64,000 nucleotides of DNA. Origin: Bacteriovoracales bacterium. GTDB lineage: Bacteria > Bdellovibrionota > Bacteriovoracia > Bacteriovoracales > Bacteriovoracaceae. Below the pieces are notes generated by a model, which worked only from the letters and a program-made list of their open reading frames with translations, did no database searches and was not told where the DNA came from. The translations under genes and the position numbers were made by a program. Positions within the stretch are counted from its first letter, which is position 1. Each line of letters starts with the position of its first letter. This document shows, piece after piece, positions 28,870 to 37,725 of the stretch. The DNA lies in NCBI GenBank assembly GCA_028346125.1, contig JAOMEV010000007.1:1-64000 (forward strand), given 5' to 3'.

Positions 28870-30416
28870 TATTTCAATTCTCCTATAATTTTTTCAACTT
28901 CAGGTATAATTTTATTATTTTCAATCAAATCAATTATTTTTTGTATGTCATGGTAAAAGACTCTATCTTCTTCTATGGGAGGCACGACTTCTCTAATTAA
29001 TGAGTAAACCTTTTCTAAAGCGGGTGTCGACTTTTGAGGTCTTTGGAATTCAAGTGCCTGGGAGTTACATAATAGTTCTATGGCCAAACAAGCCTTGGCA
29101 TTTTTAACGACCTCATGAAGTTTTAATCCAGATGTTACACCCATCGAGACATGGTCTTCTTTATCAGTAGATGTTGGAATACTGTCGATGCTTGCAGGGT
29201 GACAGTAAATTTTATTTTCTGAAGTTAAGGCAGCAGCACTCACATGGGCTATCATAAGTCCACTATTCAGCCCAGAGTTTTTGGTCAAAAAAGCAGGAAG
29301 ATCAGAAAAACTGGGGTTCATCATTTTTTCGATTCGTCTTTCGGAAATATTGCAGATTTCAGATATCCCCATTGCAAGATAATCCATGCAGAAGGCTAAG
29401 GCTTCTCCATGGAAGTTGCCACCTGAGATAACTTTGTTTTGGTCGGCAAAAATGAGAGGATTATCAGTTACAGAATTAAGCTCTGTATTAATTACCTCTT
29501 GAGCATGGTGAAGTGTTTGCCTACAAGCTCCGTGTACCTGAGGAGCACATCTTAAAGAGTAAGGATCTTGGACTCGACCACAGCCTTCATGTGAGGCCAT
29601 AACATTCGAATTTTCAAGCAGCTTATTAAGATTTGAGGCAGATTCTAATTGGCCTCTATGGGGCTTTAAGTTTGAAATATCTATATCATAGGCTTTTGAG
29701 GTCCCTCTGATTCCATCTGCAGTAAGTGCACAGGTAATATCCGCAAGCCTCATTATTCTACCGGCTTCTTCAACAGCAATGGCCCCTAGAGCGGCCATAA
29801 CAGCGGTACCATTTATCAGAGCAAGCCCATCTTTTGGACCAAGGATTGCAGGGGTTTTCCCAAGCTCTTTTAAGACCTCTTGAGAAGATCTTTTTTGTCC
29901 ATCGTAAAAAACATCCCCTTCCCCTATTAGTGCCAAGGCCAAATGGGCAAGGGGGGCTAAATCGCCGGAAGCTCCGACAGAGCCTTTTTTGGGTATAAAT
30001 GGGATAATATCTAGATTAATGAAGTCAACAAGAAGCTCAACGATAGAGGGGTTTATACCTGAGAAACCCGAACAAAGACAATTTGCTCTTAAAATCATTA
30101 TGGCCCTTGTAAGGTCTCTACTGTAGGGGTCTCCTATTCCAGTACAGTGGGATCTAATGAGGTTAACTTGAAGAGTTGCGAGGTCTTTTTCTGGAATAAA
30201 TTTAGTTGCGAGCGCTCCAAAGCCAGTATTAATACCGTAAACAGGGTCACCTTTTTTAACAAGATCAGTTATGAACTCTCTCGAGGCCACCATTTTTTTG
30301 AGTGATTCAGGTGATATGGAAACTTTTAGATTACTACTTTTGTTATGGCTTGCTTCATAAAGTTTTTGAACATCGAGTTCCTTGCCAGATAAAATTAGCT
30401 CATTTGAATTGTTCAT
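28869..30416 (-). CDS. hutH: Histidine ammonia-lyase HutH
   Basis: HutH deaminates histidine to urocanate, using the internally formed MIO cofactor. The 515 residues carry the MIO motif [17 protein letters not shown] near 141-157 (Ala-Ser-Gly), and [13 protein letters not shown] near 334. It lies 12 bases after the rpe stop and starts the hut triplet. A regulator such as HutC and the genes for formiminoglutamate breakdown are not in the window. Confidence 0.98.
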   Translation of the reverse strand: MNNSNELILSGKELDVQKLYEASHNKSSNLKVSISPESLKKMVASREFITDLVKKGDPVYGINTGFGALATKFIPEKDLATLQVNLIRSHCTGIGDPYSRDLTRAIMILRANCLCSGFSGINPSIVELLVDFINLDIIPFIPKKGSVGASGDLAPLAHLALALIGEGDVFYDGQKRSSQEVLKELGKTPAILGPKDGLALINGTAVMAALGAIAVEEAGRIMRLADITCALTADGIRGTSKAYDIDISNLKPHRGQLESASNLNKLLENSNVMASHEGCGRVQDPYSLRCAPQVHGACRQTLHHAQEVINTELNSVTDNPLIFADQNKVISGGNFHGEALAFCMDYLAMGISEICNISERRIEKMMNPSFSDLPAFLTKNSGLNSGLMIAHVSAAALTSENKIYCHPASIDSIPTSTDKEDHVSMGVTSGLKLHEVVKNAKACLAIELLCNSQALEFQRPQKSTPALEKVYSLIREVVPPIEEDRVFYHDIQKIIDLIENNKIIPEVEKIIGELK

Positions 30417-30428
30417 TTGTTCGAATCC

Positions 30429-31085
30429 TTACTCTCTTAAAGAGTTAATTTTGTTTGAATATTCTGACGAAGGGTTTTTAAAAATGTAAGAACCCGCTAC
30501 AAGGTTATTAGCACCACACTCTTTTAACTTTTTAGCGTTCCCGTCTGTTACACCGCCATCAACCTGAATACTAAAGTCTAAGTTCATTTTATTTTTTTTG
30601 GCATTAAGATTAATTATTTTTTGGTAGGTGCCCTCAATAAATTTTTGCCCACCGAAGCCTGGTTCAACAGACATTATGAGAATGAGATCAACTTTTTCAA
30701 GAAGCTCAGTAGAAAGTGACTCTATCGGGGTTTTGGGCTTTAATGATATTCCAACACTAGGATAAATATTTTTTGCTTCTGTTAAAAATTTAAGAGGGTC
30801 AGAAACTGATTCAAAATGAAAAGTAAAATTATGAATATTGTAATTTTTGAATGTATCTTTGTGAAAACTTGGATTATTAACCATGAAGTGGGCATCAAGT
30901 GGTATTTTAGTTATTTTGGAAATTTTTTCAACAATTGGGTGACCAAAGGTTAAATTTGGAACGAAATGTCCATCCATTATATCAAGGTGAAACCAAATAT
31001 TTTTTTCATTATCGAAAGATTTAATTTCTTTCTCAATATTGAGAAAATCACACGCTAGAAGACTAGGTGAAATAATGGTTTCCAT
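30429..31085 (-). CDS. rpe: Ribulose-phosphate 3-epimerase
   Basis: Rpe interconverts ribulose-5-phosphate and xylulose-5-phosphate in the pentose phosphate pathway. The 218-residue TIM barrel has SPSLLACDFLNIEKE at the start, the metal and catalytic motif LDIMDGHFVPNLTFG near 34, MSVEPGFGGQKFI near 137, and VDGGV near 174. ATG at 31085 overlaps the fmt stop by one base, so fmt and rpe are coupled. Confidence 0.97.
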   Translation of the reverse strand: METIISPSLLACDFLNIEKEIKSFDNEKNIWFHLDIMDGHFVPNLTFGHPIVEKISKITKIPLDAHFMVNNPSFHKDTFKNYNIHNFTFHFESVSDPLKFLTEAKNIYPSVGISLKPKTPIESLSTELLEKVDLILIMSVEPGFGGQKFIEGTYQKIINLNAKKNKMNLDFSIQVDGGVTDGNAKKLKECGANNLVAGSYIFKNPSSEYSNKINSLRE

Positions 31086-32041
31086 TATTGAACTCCCTCC
31101 GAATTTATTGTTATTGAATTTTTGTTATTTTTGTAACCATTGATGAGGTCTATATCAGGGCTTCTTTTCTTTCCTTCAAGTTGGACTTCCTTAAGTCTTA
31201 AAGTCGAATCAAGACAACCAACAAGGAGCTCATTTGTTTCAATGCATGTCTCACCTGCTTTTAATTGTTTAGGATGATTTTCTAGCGAAAAAACCTTAAG
31301 TCTTTTTTTTCCCAAAAAGCAGTAAGTACCAGGCCAAGGGTTAAAGGCCCTAACTTTATTTTTAATGTCTGATGTCCTCATATTAGAAAAATCAAGAAGT
31401 CCATCTTCTCTTTTTAATGTGGGGGCAAAAGTAACTTTTGTTTCATCTTGGGGTTTGAAGCTAAGATTATCTTTTAAAACATATTCTATAAAAGAATTCG
31501 CAGATAAAGCGGCTTGATATTTAAGACGTGTATAGAGTTGGCCTAGGGTTTCTGCATCAGAAATTGAAACTTCATCAGATAAAACAATATCCCCTGCATC
31601 CATTTTTTTGACCATCTTTTGGATAGACACTCCTGTGTTTGAGTCTCCATTTAAAAGGGCATGTTGAATGGGTGCAGCCCCTCTATAAGAGGGCAACAAA
31701 GATGTATGTATATTGAAACATCCTAACTTTGGAGCTCCTAGTATGGGTGTGCCTAAAAATTGAGCGAAGGCAAGGACAACGACAAGATCTATTTGATTGT
31801 CTTTGATGCTTTTTATGAACTCAGGTTCTTTATTAATATTCGGGGTTTGGAGGAGCGGGATCTTGTTATCTTGAGCAAATTGTGCGACTGGGGGTTTTTG
31901 TAACTTTTGACCCCTTCCAGCTTTTCTATCAGGCATCGAGACAACTAAAGCAACCTCTACTTGTGGGTGACTGTGAAGGAGGTCTAAAACTGGAACAGCA
32001 AAATCAGGGGTGCCGAAATAGGCCAGTCTGAGTTTTTTCAT
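31085..32041 (-). CDS. fmt: Methionyl-tRNA formyltransferase
   Basis: Fmt formylates the initiator Met-tRNA with 10-formyltetrahydrofolate. The 318 residues show LRLAYFGTPDFAVPVLD at the start, FNIHTSLLPSYRGAAPIQ near 110 (the SLLPxxRG signature with formyl-donor site) and the C-terminal domain with RAFNPWPGTY near 223. It forms a def-fmt pair, 18 bases after def, the usual order. Confidence 0.97.
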   Translation of the reverse strand: MKKLRLAYFGTPDFAVPVLDLLHSHPQVEVALVVSMPDRKAGRGQKLQKPPVAQFAQDNKIPLLQTPNINKEPEFIKSIKDNQIDLVVVLAFAQFLGTPILGAPKLGCFNIHTSLLPSYRGAAPIQHALLNGDSNTGVSIQKMVKKMDAGDIVLSDEVSISDAETLGQLYTRLKYQAALSANSFIEYVLKDNLSFKPQDETKVTFAPTLKREDGLLDFSNMRTSDIKNKVRAFNPWPGTYCFLGKKRLKVFSLENHPKQLKAGETCIETNELLVGCLDSTLRLKEVQLEGKKRSPDIDLINGYKNNKNSITINSEGVQ

Positions 32042-32059
32042 TAAAAAGGGCCCTTATGT

Positions 32060-32668
32060 TTAAGGTTTGATATTTGGAGTTGGTTTACCCCTTTTTTGCC
32101 CTTTGAGATACTTTTTGGTCAAGAAGTTTCTTTTAATAAAACTAAGCCTTTCAAGAAAGATGATCCCATCTAAATGGTCGTTTTCATGTTGTATGCAGAC
32201 AGAGAGAAGGCCTTCCCCAGTCATTTTTTGAAAGTTACCCTCTAGATCCTGATATTCAACGACGATATTTTCAAACCTCTTTACTTCTTCATAGAGGCCA
32301 GGAAGGCTTAAACAGCCCTCTTCGTAATTCATTTCCCCTTCTTTGTCTTTTATCATGGGGTTAATAAAAATAAGGGGGTTAAGATTTGTTAATTTATACT
32401 CTGCTTTTCCATCTGCTTTTGTTATTTTTTCCCTTTCATAATCTATGTCTAGAACAAATATCCTGAGGGACTTTCCAACTTGAGGAGCTGCTAGGCCAAT
32501 CCCGGGCGCTTGATACATAGTGTAAAGCATGTCTTGGCATAACTTTTTTAAGTCCTCATCAAAAGTCTTAACCGGTTTGGCCACTTTCTTTAAGATAGGG
32601 GAAGGATAATGAATGACTTTAAGGAGTTCACCTTCGGGAACGTTGTTTTCGTCTTTTGATATTTCCAT
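32060..32668 (-). CDS. def: Peptide deformylase
   Basis: Def removes the formyl group from nascent proteins. The 202-residue protein shows the three family motifs: GIGLAAPQVG near 56, EEGCLSLPG near 116 and QHENDHLDG near 159 (HExxH-type metal site with Cys ligand). It is the first gene of the def-fmt-rpe-hut block and follows a strong hairpin terminator at 32730-32766. Confidence 0.97.
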   Translation of the reverse strand: MEISKDENNVPEGELLKVIHYPSPILKKVAKPVKTFDEDLKKLCQDMLYTMYQAPGIGLAAPQVGKSLRIFVLDIDYEREKITKADGKAEYKLTNLNPLIFINPMIKDKEGEMNYEEGCLSLPGLYEEVKRFENIVVEYQDLEGNFQKMTGEGLLSVCIQHENDHLDGIIFLERLSFIKRNFLTKKYLKGQKRGKPTPNIKP

Positions 32669-32722
32669 AGAGGATTCTTAACATGTACGCGTTAACTAGG
32701 TCTAGCATATAAACAAGGGGCC

Positions 32723-32766
32723 CAAAAAAATACAGGTTTTAAATAAAATTTATTTAAAACCTGTAT
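32723..32766 (-). terminator. Strong intrinsic terminator of the 32754-33659 gene
   Basis: On the minus strand a 17-bp perfect stem with a 3-base loop (ATACAGGTTTTAAATA pairs with TATTTAAAACCTGTAT; 32730-32766) is followed by seven Ts (32723-32729). The stop codon of the upstream gene lies inside the stem. This should separate that gene from def. Confidence 0.85.
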
Positions 32767-33659
32767 GACAAGGAGAATGATGTTTCCTTAAACAATTTTT
32801 CAAGAAGATCTTTGTTTGTTTTTTTGGTTGTCATGGCAAAGTCTATAGAAAGCTTCGGTTGGACCCAGCCAAGACCAATTCCATTACCATTTTCAAGGAC
32901 GCTCTTGTCTTTAAACAGCCCCATTCTGAAATAAAAGTCTTCGAAGACCTTTATTTGAACAGCGGTTTTATAGGACAAAGTTTCTTCAATTCCCTCCTTA
33001 TAATCACCACCAATGTCAAATATAAGCGAAAGAAGGTGTTTATAAGAATATTGCATACCAATAATACCCTTATTATCGGTTACCTTTTTATTTAGAGGGT
33101 CTATAAGGACTAGGCCAAATGATAGAGATTCATCAAGGACATGGCTTAACCCAAGGATGACTTGTGTGTACTCTGACAGATTTTTATTTTCTTCATCCTT
33201 GGTTTTTCTGAAGTTAATACCAATTGCTGAGCTTTTTCCTATTGGCGAGGCTAGTGCGACGGCCCACCTTTTCCTTGAAAAGTTAGTTTCCTTAAATTTT
33301 TGGTAACTTGCAGAACCTTTTAGTATGCCTTTTGAGTCTGAAGCGATAAAGGAAATATGCTCAGAATCATTTATCGGTTTACTCATGCCGTTTTCATTAG
33401 TGGTCGTTGTTTGGTCCGACCTTTGGATATAAAATGATGCAATGTTAAAAAAGGCCATGGGAGCGGGATTAAGAATAGTTGCTTCATCAATTAGGAGTGA
33501 CGCAACACCAGCACCAGCTGTAGATTTTAAGCGGGTAGTCTCAAGTTGGTAGTTGCTTGTAAAGCCATTGTTTCCAGTAAACAAAAAAAGTAATATTAGG
33601 TAGGTTTTGATAGTTTGAAACTTAAAGGCTATATTTATAAGGCTTTTGCTTGATTTCAA
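32754..33659 (-). CDS. Predicted outer-membrane barrel protein
   Basis: Family not recognised. From a TTG at 33659 (with AGGA upstream) the product is 301 residues: a signal peptide with hydrophobic core TYLILLFLFTG, then a motif GAGVASLLIDEATILNPAP resembling the start of FadL/OMP-like outer-membrane proteins, and amphipathic beta-strands to a C-terminal aromatic residue SFSLSYRF. The open frame extends upstream to 33824, antisense to galU, but that is not needed. The stop codon sits inside the terminator hairpin. Confidence 0.65.
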   Translation of the reverse strand: MKSSKSLINIAFKFQTIKTYLILLFLFTGNNGFTSNYQLETTRLKSTAGAGVASLLIDEATILNPAPMAFFNIASFYIQRSDQTTTTNENGMSKPINDSEHISFIASDSKGILKGSASYQKFKETNFSRKRWAVALASPIGKSSAIGINFRKTKDEENKNLSEYTQVILGLSHVLDESLSFGLVLIDPLNKKVTDNKGIIGMQYSYKHLLSLIFDIGGDYKEGIEETLSYKTAVQIKVFEDFYFRMGLFKDKSVLENGNGIGLGWVQPKLSIDFAMTTKKTNKDLLEKLFKETSFSLSYRF

Positions 33660-33726
33660 AAATATTGTCCTAGAGTTAATTCCGAAAAAACCGGAAGTTA
33701 GTGTTGCTAAAATAAAGGGAATTATA

Positions 33727-34617
33727 ATGGAAATAAAAAAGGTCGTCATCCCCGTTGCCGGAAAAGGAACAAGGTTTTTGCCTGCGACTAAAGAGGTACC
33801 TAAAGAACTTATACCTATTATCAATAAGCCTATGATTCAATATGTCGTAGAGGAAGCCATTTACTCGGGAATTGAAGAGGTTATTTTTGTTACATCTCCT
33901 GGGAAGGAGGCCATTGAAGGATACTTTTCGAGAAATAAAAAACTCGAAAAATTTCTCTTACAAAAGAAGAAGCATGATGAACTGGATATGTGCAGAAAAA
34001 TTGGAGAGATGATATCATTTAAAACTGTCATTCAGGAAGAGCAACTTGGGTTGGGCCATGCTATATTATGTGCAGAGAAGCTTATTGGAGACGAAAACTT
34101 TGGTGTTATTCTAGGAGATGACCTTATTTTAAGTAAGCGTCCCGTTTTAGGGCAGCTCATGGATATTTCGAAAAAAAATGGAAATGGTTCTGTGATTGGC
34201 GTGATGGAGATTAACTCTAATGAAACGAAAAAATATGGAGTGATAAGCGGAAAACCTCTTGAGGACGATCCTAAAACTTTTAAGTTAAATGCGATGGTGG
34301 AAAAACCTGAGCCTCTAAAGGCCCCAAGTAATTTGGCAACTCCTGGGAGATATATTTTTTCTCCAGACATTTTTCGCTTTCTAAAGGAAATTAAACTTGG
34401 TGTTGGAGGAGAATATCAATTGACTGACGCGATTAATCTTTTCTGTAAGGAAAAGGACTTTTTTGCTCACATTTTTAGTGGCGATCGCTTTGATACAGGA
34501 AATATCCACGGATATTTAGATGCAACCCTTGATTTTGCGTTGAGAAATAGTGATACGCGTGATGCGATGACTTTAATAATTAAAGATAAAATAAGACGTT
34601 ATAATTTAAACATTTAA
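33727..34617 (+). CDS. galU: UTP-glucose-1-phosphate uridylyltransferase
   Basis: GalU makes UDP-glucose for envelope polysaccharides. The protein begins MEIKKVVIPVAGKGTRFLPA and continues TKEVPKELIPI, the nucleotidyltransferase signature, with LGLGHAILCA near 110 and GDDLIL near 131. ATG at 33727 is chosen because it has GGGA upstream and gives 296 residues; the frame is open upstream to 33646. Next gene starts 10 bases after the stop. Confidence 0.95.
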   Translation: MEIKKVVIPVAGKGTRFLPATKEVPKELIPIINKPMIQYVVEEAIYSGIEEVIFVTSPGKEAIEGYFSRNKKLEKFLLQKKKHDELDMCRKIGEMISFKTVIQEEQLGLGHAILCAEKLIGDENFGVILGDDLILSKRPVLGQLMDISKKNGNGSVIGVMEINSNETKKYGVISGKPLEDDPKTFKLNAMVEKPEPLKAPSNLATPGRYIFSPDIFRFLKEIKLGVGGEYQLTDAINLFCKEKDFFAHIFSGDRFDTGNIHGYLDATLDFALRNSDTRDAMTLIIKDKIRRYNLNI

Positions 34618-34627
34618 GGTAAATAAA

Positions 34628-35674
34628 ATGAAAAGGAATTATTTTATTATTCTTGTTATGATGATTTTAAGCTCTCTTTCTTCTTGGGCGGCAATCCCTA
34701 ATGCAGAAGGACTGTTTAGGAATTCTAATAACCAAGACCTCTCGGGCAATTTTGTTAAAGTAGATGTCGTTTTAGAGGAGATTTTCAATAATCAAGAGGG
34801 TGAGGAAAATAGGGCTTCCAAGTTTAAAAAAAAATACCTCAAATATATTTTTTCCATCGATAAAGATAAGAGAGTTAAGCTTATTCAAATAGAATACTTT
34901 GGTAAGCAAATGAAGGAATGGGAAATTAGTAATTTAACTTATTTCCCAAATATATTTTCGAAATTAAAAAAAGATACCAATCATCCTAGAATTCTATTTT
35001 ATTCTCAACTTATGATGTTCTCACTAAATGATTCGAGGGGTATGTCTATTTTCTTGAAAAAAGTAGACCCAGATTATGATTTGAATAGAAATATGATCAA
35101 CGGTGAAAAGATCAGGCTTCTTAAAAAATATAAAAGATATTTAATGGCGATAAGAAAAAATAGAGACTTAAAAAAGAAGTTAAGCTCACCGCTTTACCCT
35201 TCTGATGATGAAAAAAGGTTGAAGTTAAAAGAAATTTTAGGAAACCGAACCTATAAAGAAACAGAGAAGGTTACTTTAATTAGAGAAGGAGGAAAGTTTT
35301 ATTGGTCCTTGGCCCTCTCTAAGGCGAATGCCCTTTTTGAAAATAAGAGCCATAGAATTAAAAACTTTTCTGTGGATATCGGTGATGGCAGCCTAGATTA
35401 CGAATTTGGGCAATTTGTATCTCTGAATGGGATTCATGAGATGCCACAAAATATCTATTTTAGAAATTCAGATAAGAAAAAATATAGAATTTCTTTCGTC
35501 TCATATAAAAACTTTTTAAGTAAACACAAGAAAAGACGAATTGTTATGAGATACAGGGAGTGGAAAAAGAAATGGAAGAATTCTAAGGAAAAGAGGATTA
35601 ATAGAGATTTAATGACGACAACTGACTTTGACCTTGTATCGTCTTATAATGGGAAAAAAATCTTTCTTTACTGA
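34628..35674 (+). CDS. Unrecognised secreted protein, 348 residues
   Basis: Family not recognised. A signal peptide (FIILVMMILSSLSSWAA, cleaved after WAA) precedes a Lys/Arg-rich protein of mixed helices and strands, with no cysteines that I see. The likely location is the periplasm or outer surface. It lies between galU and priA, its stop codon sharing one base with the priA ATG, so the three genes are probably one operon. Confidence 0.75.
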   Translation: MKRNYFIILVMMILSSLSSWAAIPNAEGLFRNSNNQDLSGNFVKVDVVLEEIFNNQEGEENRASKFKKKYLKYIFSIDKDKRVKLIQIEYFGKQMKEWEISNLTYFPNIFSKLKKDTNHPRILFYSQLMMFSLNDSRGMSIFLKKVDPDYDLNRNMINGEKIRLLKKYKRYLMAIRKNRDLKKKLSSPLYPSDDEKRLKLKEILGNRTYKETEKVTLIREGGKFYWSLALSKANALFENKSHRIKNFSVDIGDGSLDYEFGQFVSLNGIHEMPQNIYFRNSDKKKYRISFVSYKNFLSKHKKRRIVMRYREWKKKWKNSKEKRINRDLMTTTDFDLVSSYNGKKIFLY

Positions 35675-37677
35675 TGGAATCTAGAAAATACTGCCTTGTC
35701 GCGGCAAACACACACTTTAATAATTCTCAACTTATTTATAATTATTCAGGACTTGGAGAGCTTTCTAGAGGACAAATGGTAACAGTACCTCTAGGTAAAA
35801 AAGAAATAAGGGCCTGTATATTGAAAGAAGAGCTCTGTTCTCTTGAGGGTATTGAAGAAAAAAAAATTAAATCAGTTTTAGGAGTTTTAGAGAGACCATT
35901 TTATTTGGATGAAAAAGAACTAAGTTTTTTTCAATGGGCTTCAGAATACTACCATTATCCATTGGGACCTCTAATTTTTGATTCAATTCCAAAATTAATG
36001 AAAAGACCTAGGCCTTTTATTCCTTCTTGTGGCGAGGGAAGACCTCTGGAATTTGAGTTAAATGAAGAACAACAAAACTGTGTGAAAAAAATTTTTCCTC
36101 ATTTGGAAAAGGGTTTTGGAAAGTGGCTTATACATGGGGTTACAGGAAGTGGTAAAACAGCCGTATATCTAAATCTTATGAAGAAAGCTCTGGCTAAGGG
36201 AAGGTCTATCTTATTTCTTTTACCAGAAATAAATCTCACGCCACAATTTTTAAGGTCTTTTATTAGACATTTAGAAGTACCTGTTTACTCTTATAGTAGT
36301 GTGCTTACTGGTTCACAAAAGTATAACTTATGGAAAGAACTAAAGGAAAGTATAAGTCCGAAAGTTATTGTAGGTGTTAGAAGCTCTATTTTTTTACCTT
36401 TAAATAATATTGGATTAATTGTAGTAGATGAAGAACACGATTCATCATTTAAACAAGAAGAGAGATGTCCTTACAATGCTAGAGATTTAGCAATAAAGAG
36501 GGCGCAATATTCAAATGTGCCAATTATTTTGGGGTCAGCGACCCCTTCATTGGAAACGTTTTATCAATTTAATTTAGATGGCAAGAGAAAGAAGCATTAT
36601 CTTTGTTTGGAAAAAAGGGTTGGAAACTCATATTTTCCAAAAATAAATTTTATTAATATTACAAAAAGTGAATCAAAAAACTTTTGGCCTTTAAATAAGA
36701 GTAGTATAGAAAAGATTAAATCTGCATTGGATAAGGGTGAACAGGTCCTTGTTTTTATAAATAGGCTTGGTTATGCTGATTTCCTTCAATGTAATTGTTG
36801 TGGAAAGCAATTTAAGTGTCCTAATTGCTCTGTTAATCTGAAATACTTTAAAAATAAAAGAATTCTTAATTGCAGGTACTGTGAAATTTCCATTTCTCAA
36901 CCTGAAATATGTAAAGATTGTGGTAATTCTCATTTAATTCAAAAAGGTTTTGGAACAGAAAAGTGTGAGAGTATTTTAAAAAATATTTTTCCGAAGAGAA
37001 AAATAGCACGATTTGACCGTGAAGAGTTAAAAACCTTTAAAGAAGTTGAAAAAAGGTTAGATGATTTTCACAAAGGAGATATAGATATTTTAGTAGGAAC
37101 TCAAATGCTTTCTAAAGGTCATAACTTTGAGAAAGTTAATTTGGTTTTGGTATTGGGAATAGATTCTATGCTGAACTCGTCTGACTTTAGGGCCAATGAG
37201 AGAGTTTTTCAGCAAATTAAACAAATTAGTGGGCGATCCGGTAGATTTAGTAAAAAAAGTGAAGTTTGTATTTTAACTTTGAATCAAAAGAGTCATATTT
37301 TTGAATACCTAAAAAAGAATAATTTGAAATCATTTTATGAGGATGAACTTATTTTGAGAAAAAACCTTTCATGTGCCCCTTTTTCAAAAATGGTAAATTT
37401 GTCCTTTTCATCTAACTTAAGAGAACGAACATTAGATAATGTCTATAAGGCCCATAAGATATTAAATGACTTAAAAAAGAAATATTTCTCTTCTGTAAAT
37501 ATTATGGCACCAAGGTCACATAATATTGAAAAAATAGTAAATAAATACACATGGATCATTACTTTAAAAGGAAGTAATATTAATGATCTTCACAATATAT
37601 TAAATAGTTTTATTCTAAATTCAAAAAAATTTAATTTAAAAATTAAGATAGATGTTGATCCTTATCAAATAAATTAA
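35674..37677 (+). CDS. priA: Primosomal protein N' (PriA helicase)
   Basis: PriA restarts replication at stalled forks. The 667 residues, shorter than E. coli PriA (732), have the helicase P-loop GVTGSGKTAVY near 152, the DEEH box VVDEEHDSSF near 250, and zinc-binding cysteines CNCCGKQFKCPNCS near 369 and CRYCEISISQPEICKDC near 395. The N-terminal 3' DNA-binding domain is reduced. It begins one base before the previous gene's stop. Confidence 0.96.
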   Translation: MESRKYCLVAANTHFNNSQLIYNYSGLGELSRGQMVTVPLGKKEIRACILKEELCSLEGIEEKKIKSVLGVLERPFYLDEKELSFFQWASEYYHYPLGPLIFDSIPKLMKRPRPFIPSCGEGRPLEFELNEEQQNCVKKIFPHLEKGFGKWLIHGVTGSGKTAVYLNLMKKALAKGRSILFLLPEINLTPQFLRSFIRHLEVPVYSYSSVLTGSQKYNLWKELKESISPKVIVGVRSSIFLPLNNIGLIVVDEEHDSSFKQEERCPYNARDLAIKRAQYSNVPIILGSATPSLETFYQFNLDGKRKKHYLCLEKRVGNSYFPKINFINITKSESKNFWPLNKSSIEKIKSALDKGEQVLVFINRLGYADFLQCNCCGKQFKCPNCSVNLKYFKNKRILNCRYCEISISQPEICKDCGNSHLIQKGFGTEKCESILKNIFPKRKIARFDREELKTFKEVEKRLDDFHKGDIDILVGTQMLSKGHNFEKVNLVLVLGIDSMLNSSDFRANERVFQQIKQISGRSGRFSKKSEVCILTLNQKSHIFEYLKKNNLKSFYEDELILRKNLSCAPFSKMVNLSFSSNLRERTLDNVYKAHKILNDLKKKYFSSVNIMAPRSHNIEKIVNKYTWIITLKGSNINDLHNILNSFILNSKKFNLKIKIDVDPYQIN

Positions 37678-37725
37678 ATAAATTTTTTAATTAAATAACC
37701 GACCAGTTAACATAGGAGACGACCT

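Noticed and set aside
33660-33824. Upstream extension of the 32754-33659 frame
   Set aside because: It is antisense to the galU start, has no signal-like sequence, and a TTG with a ribosome site gives a clean signal peptide.
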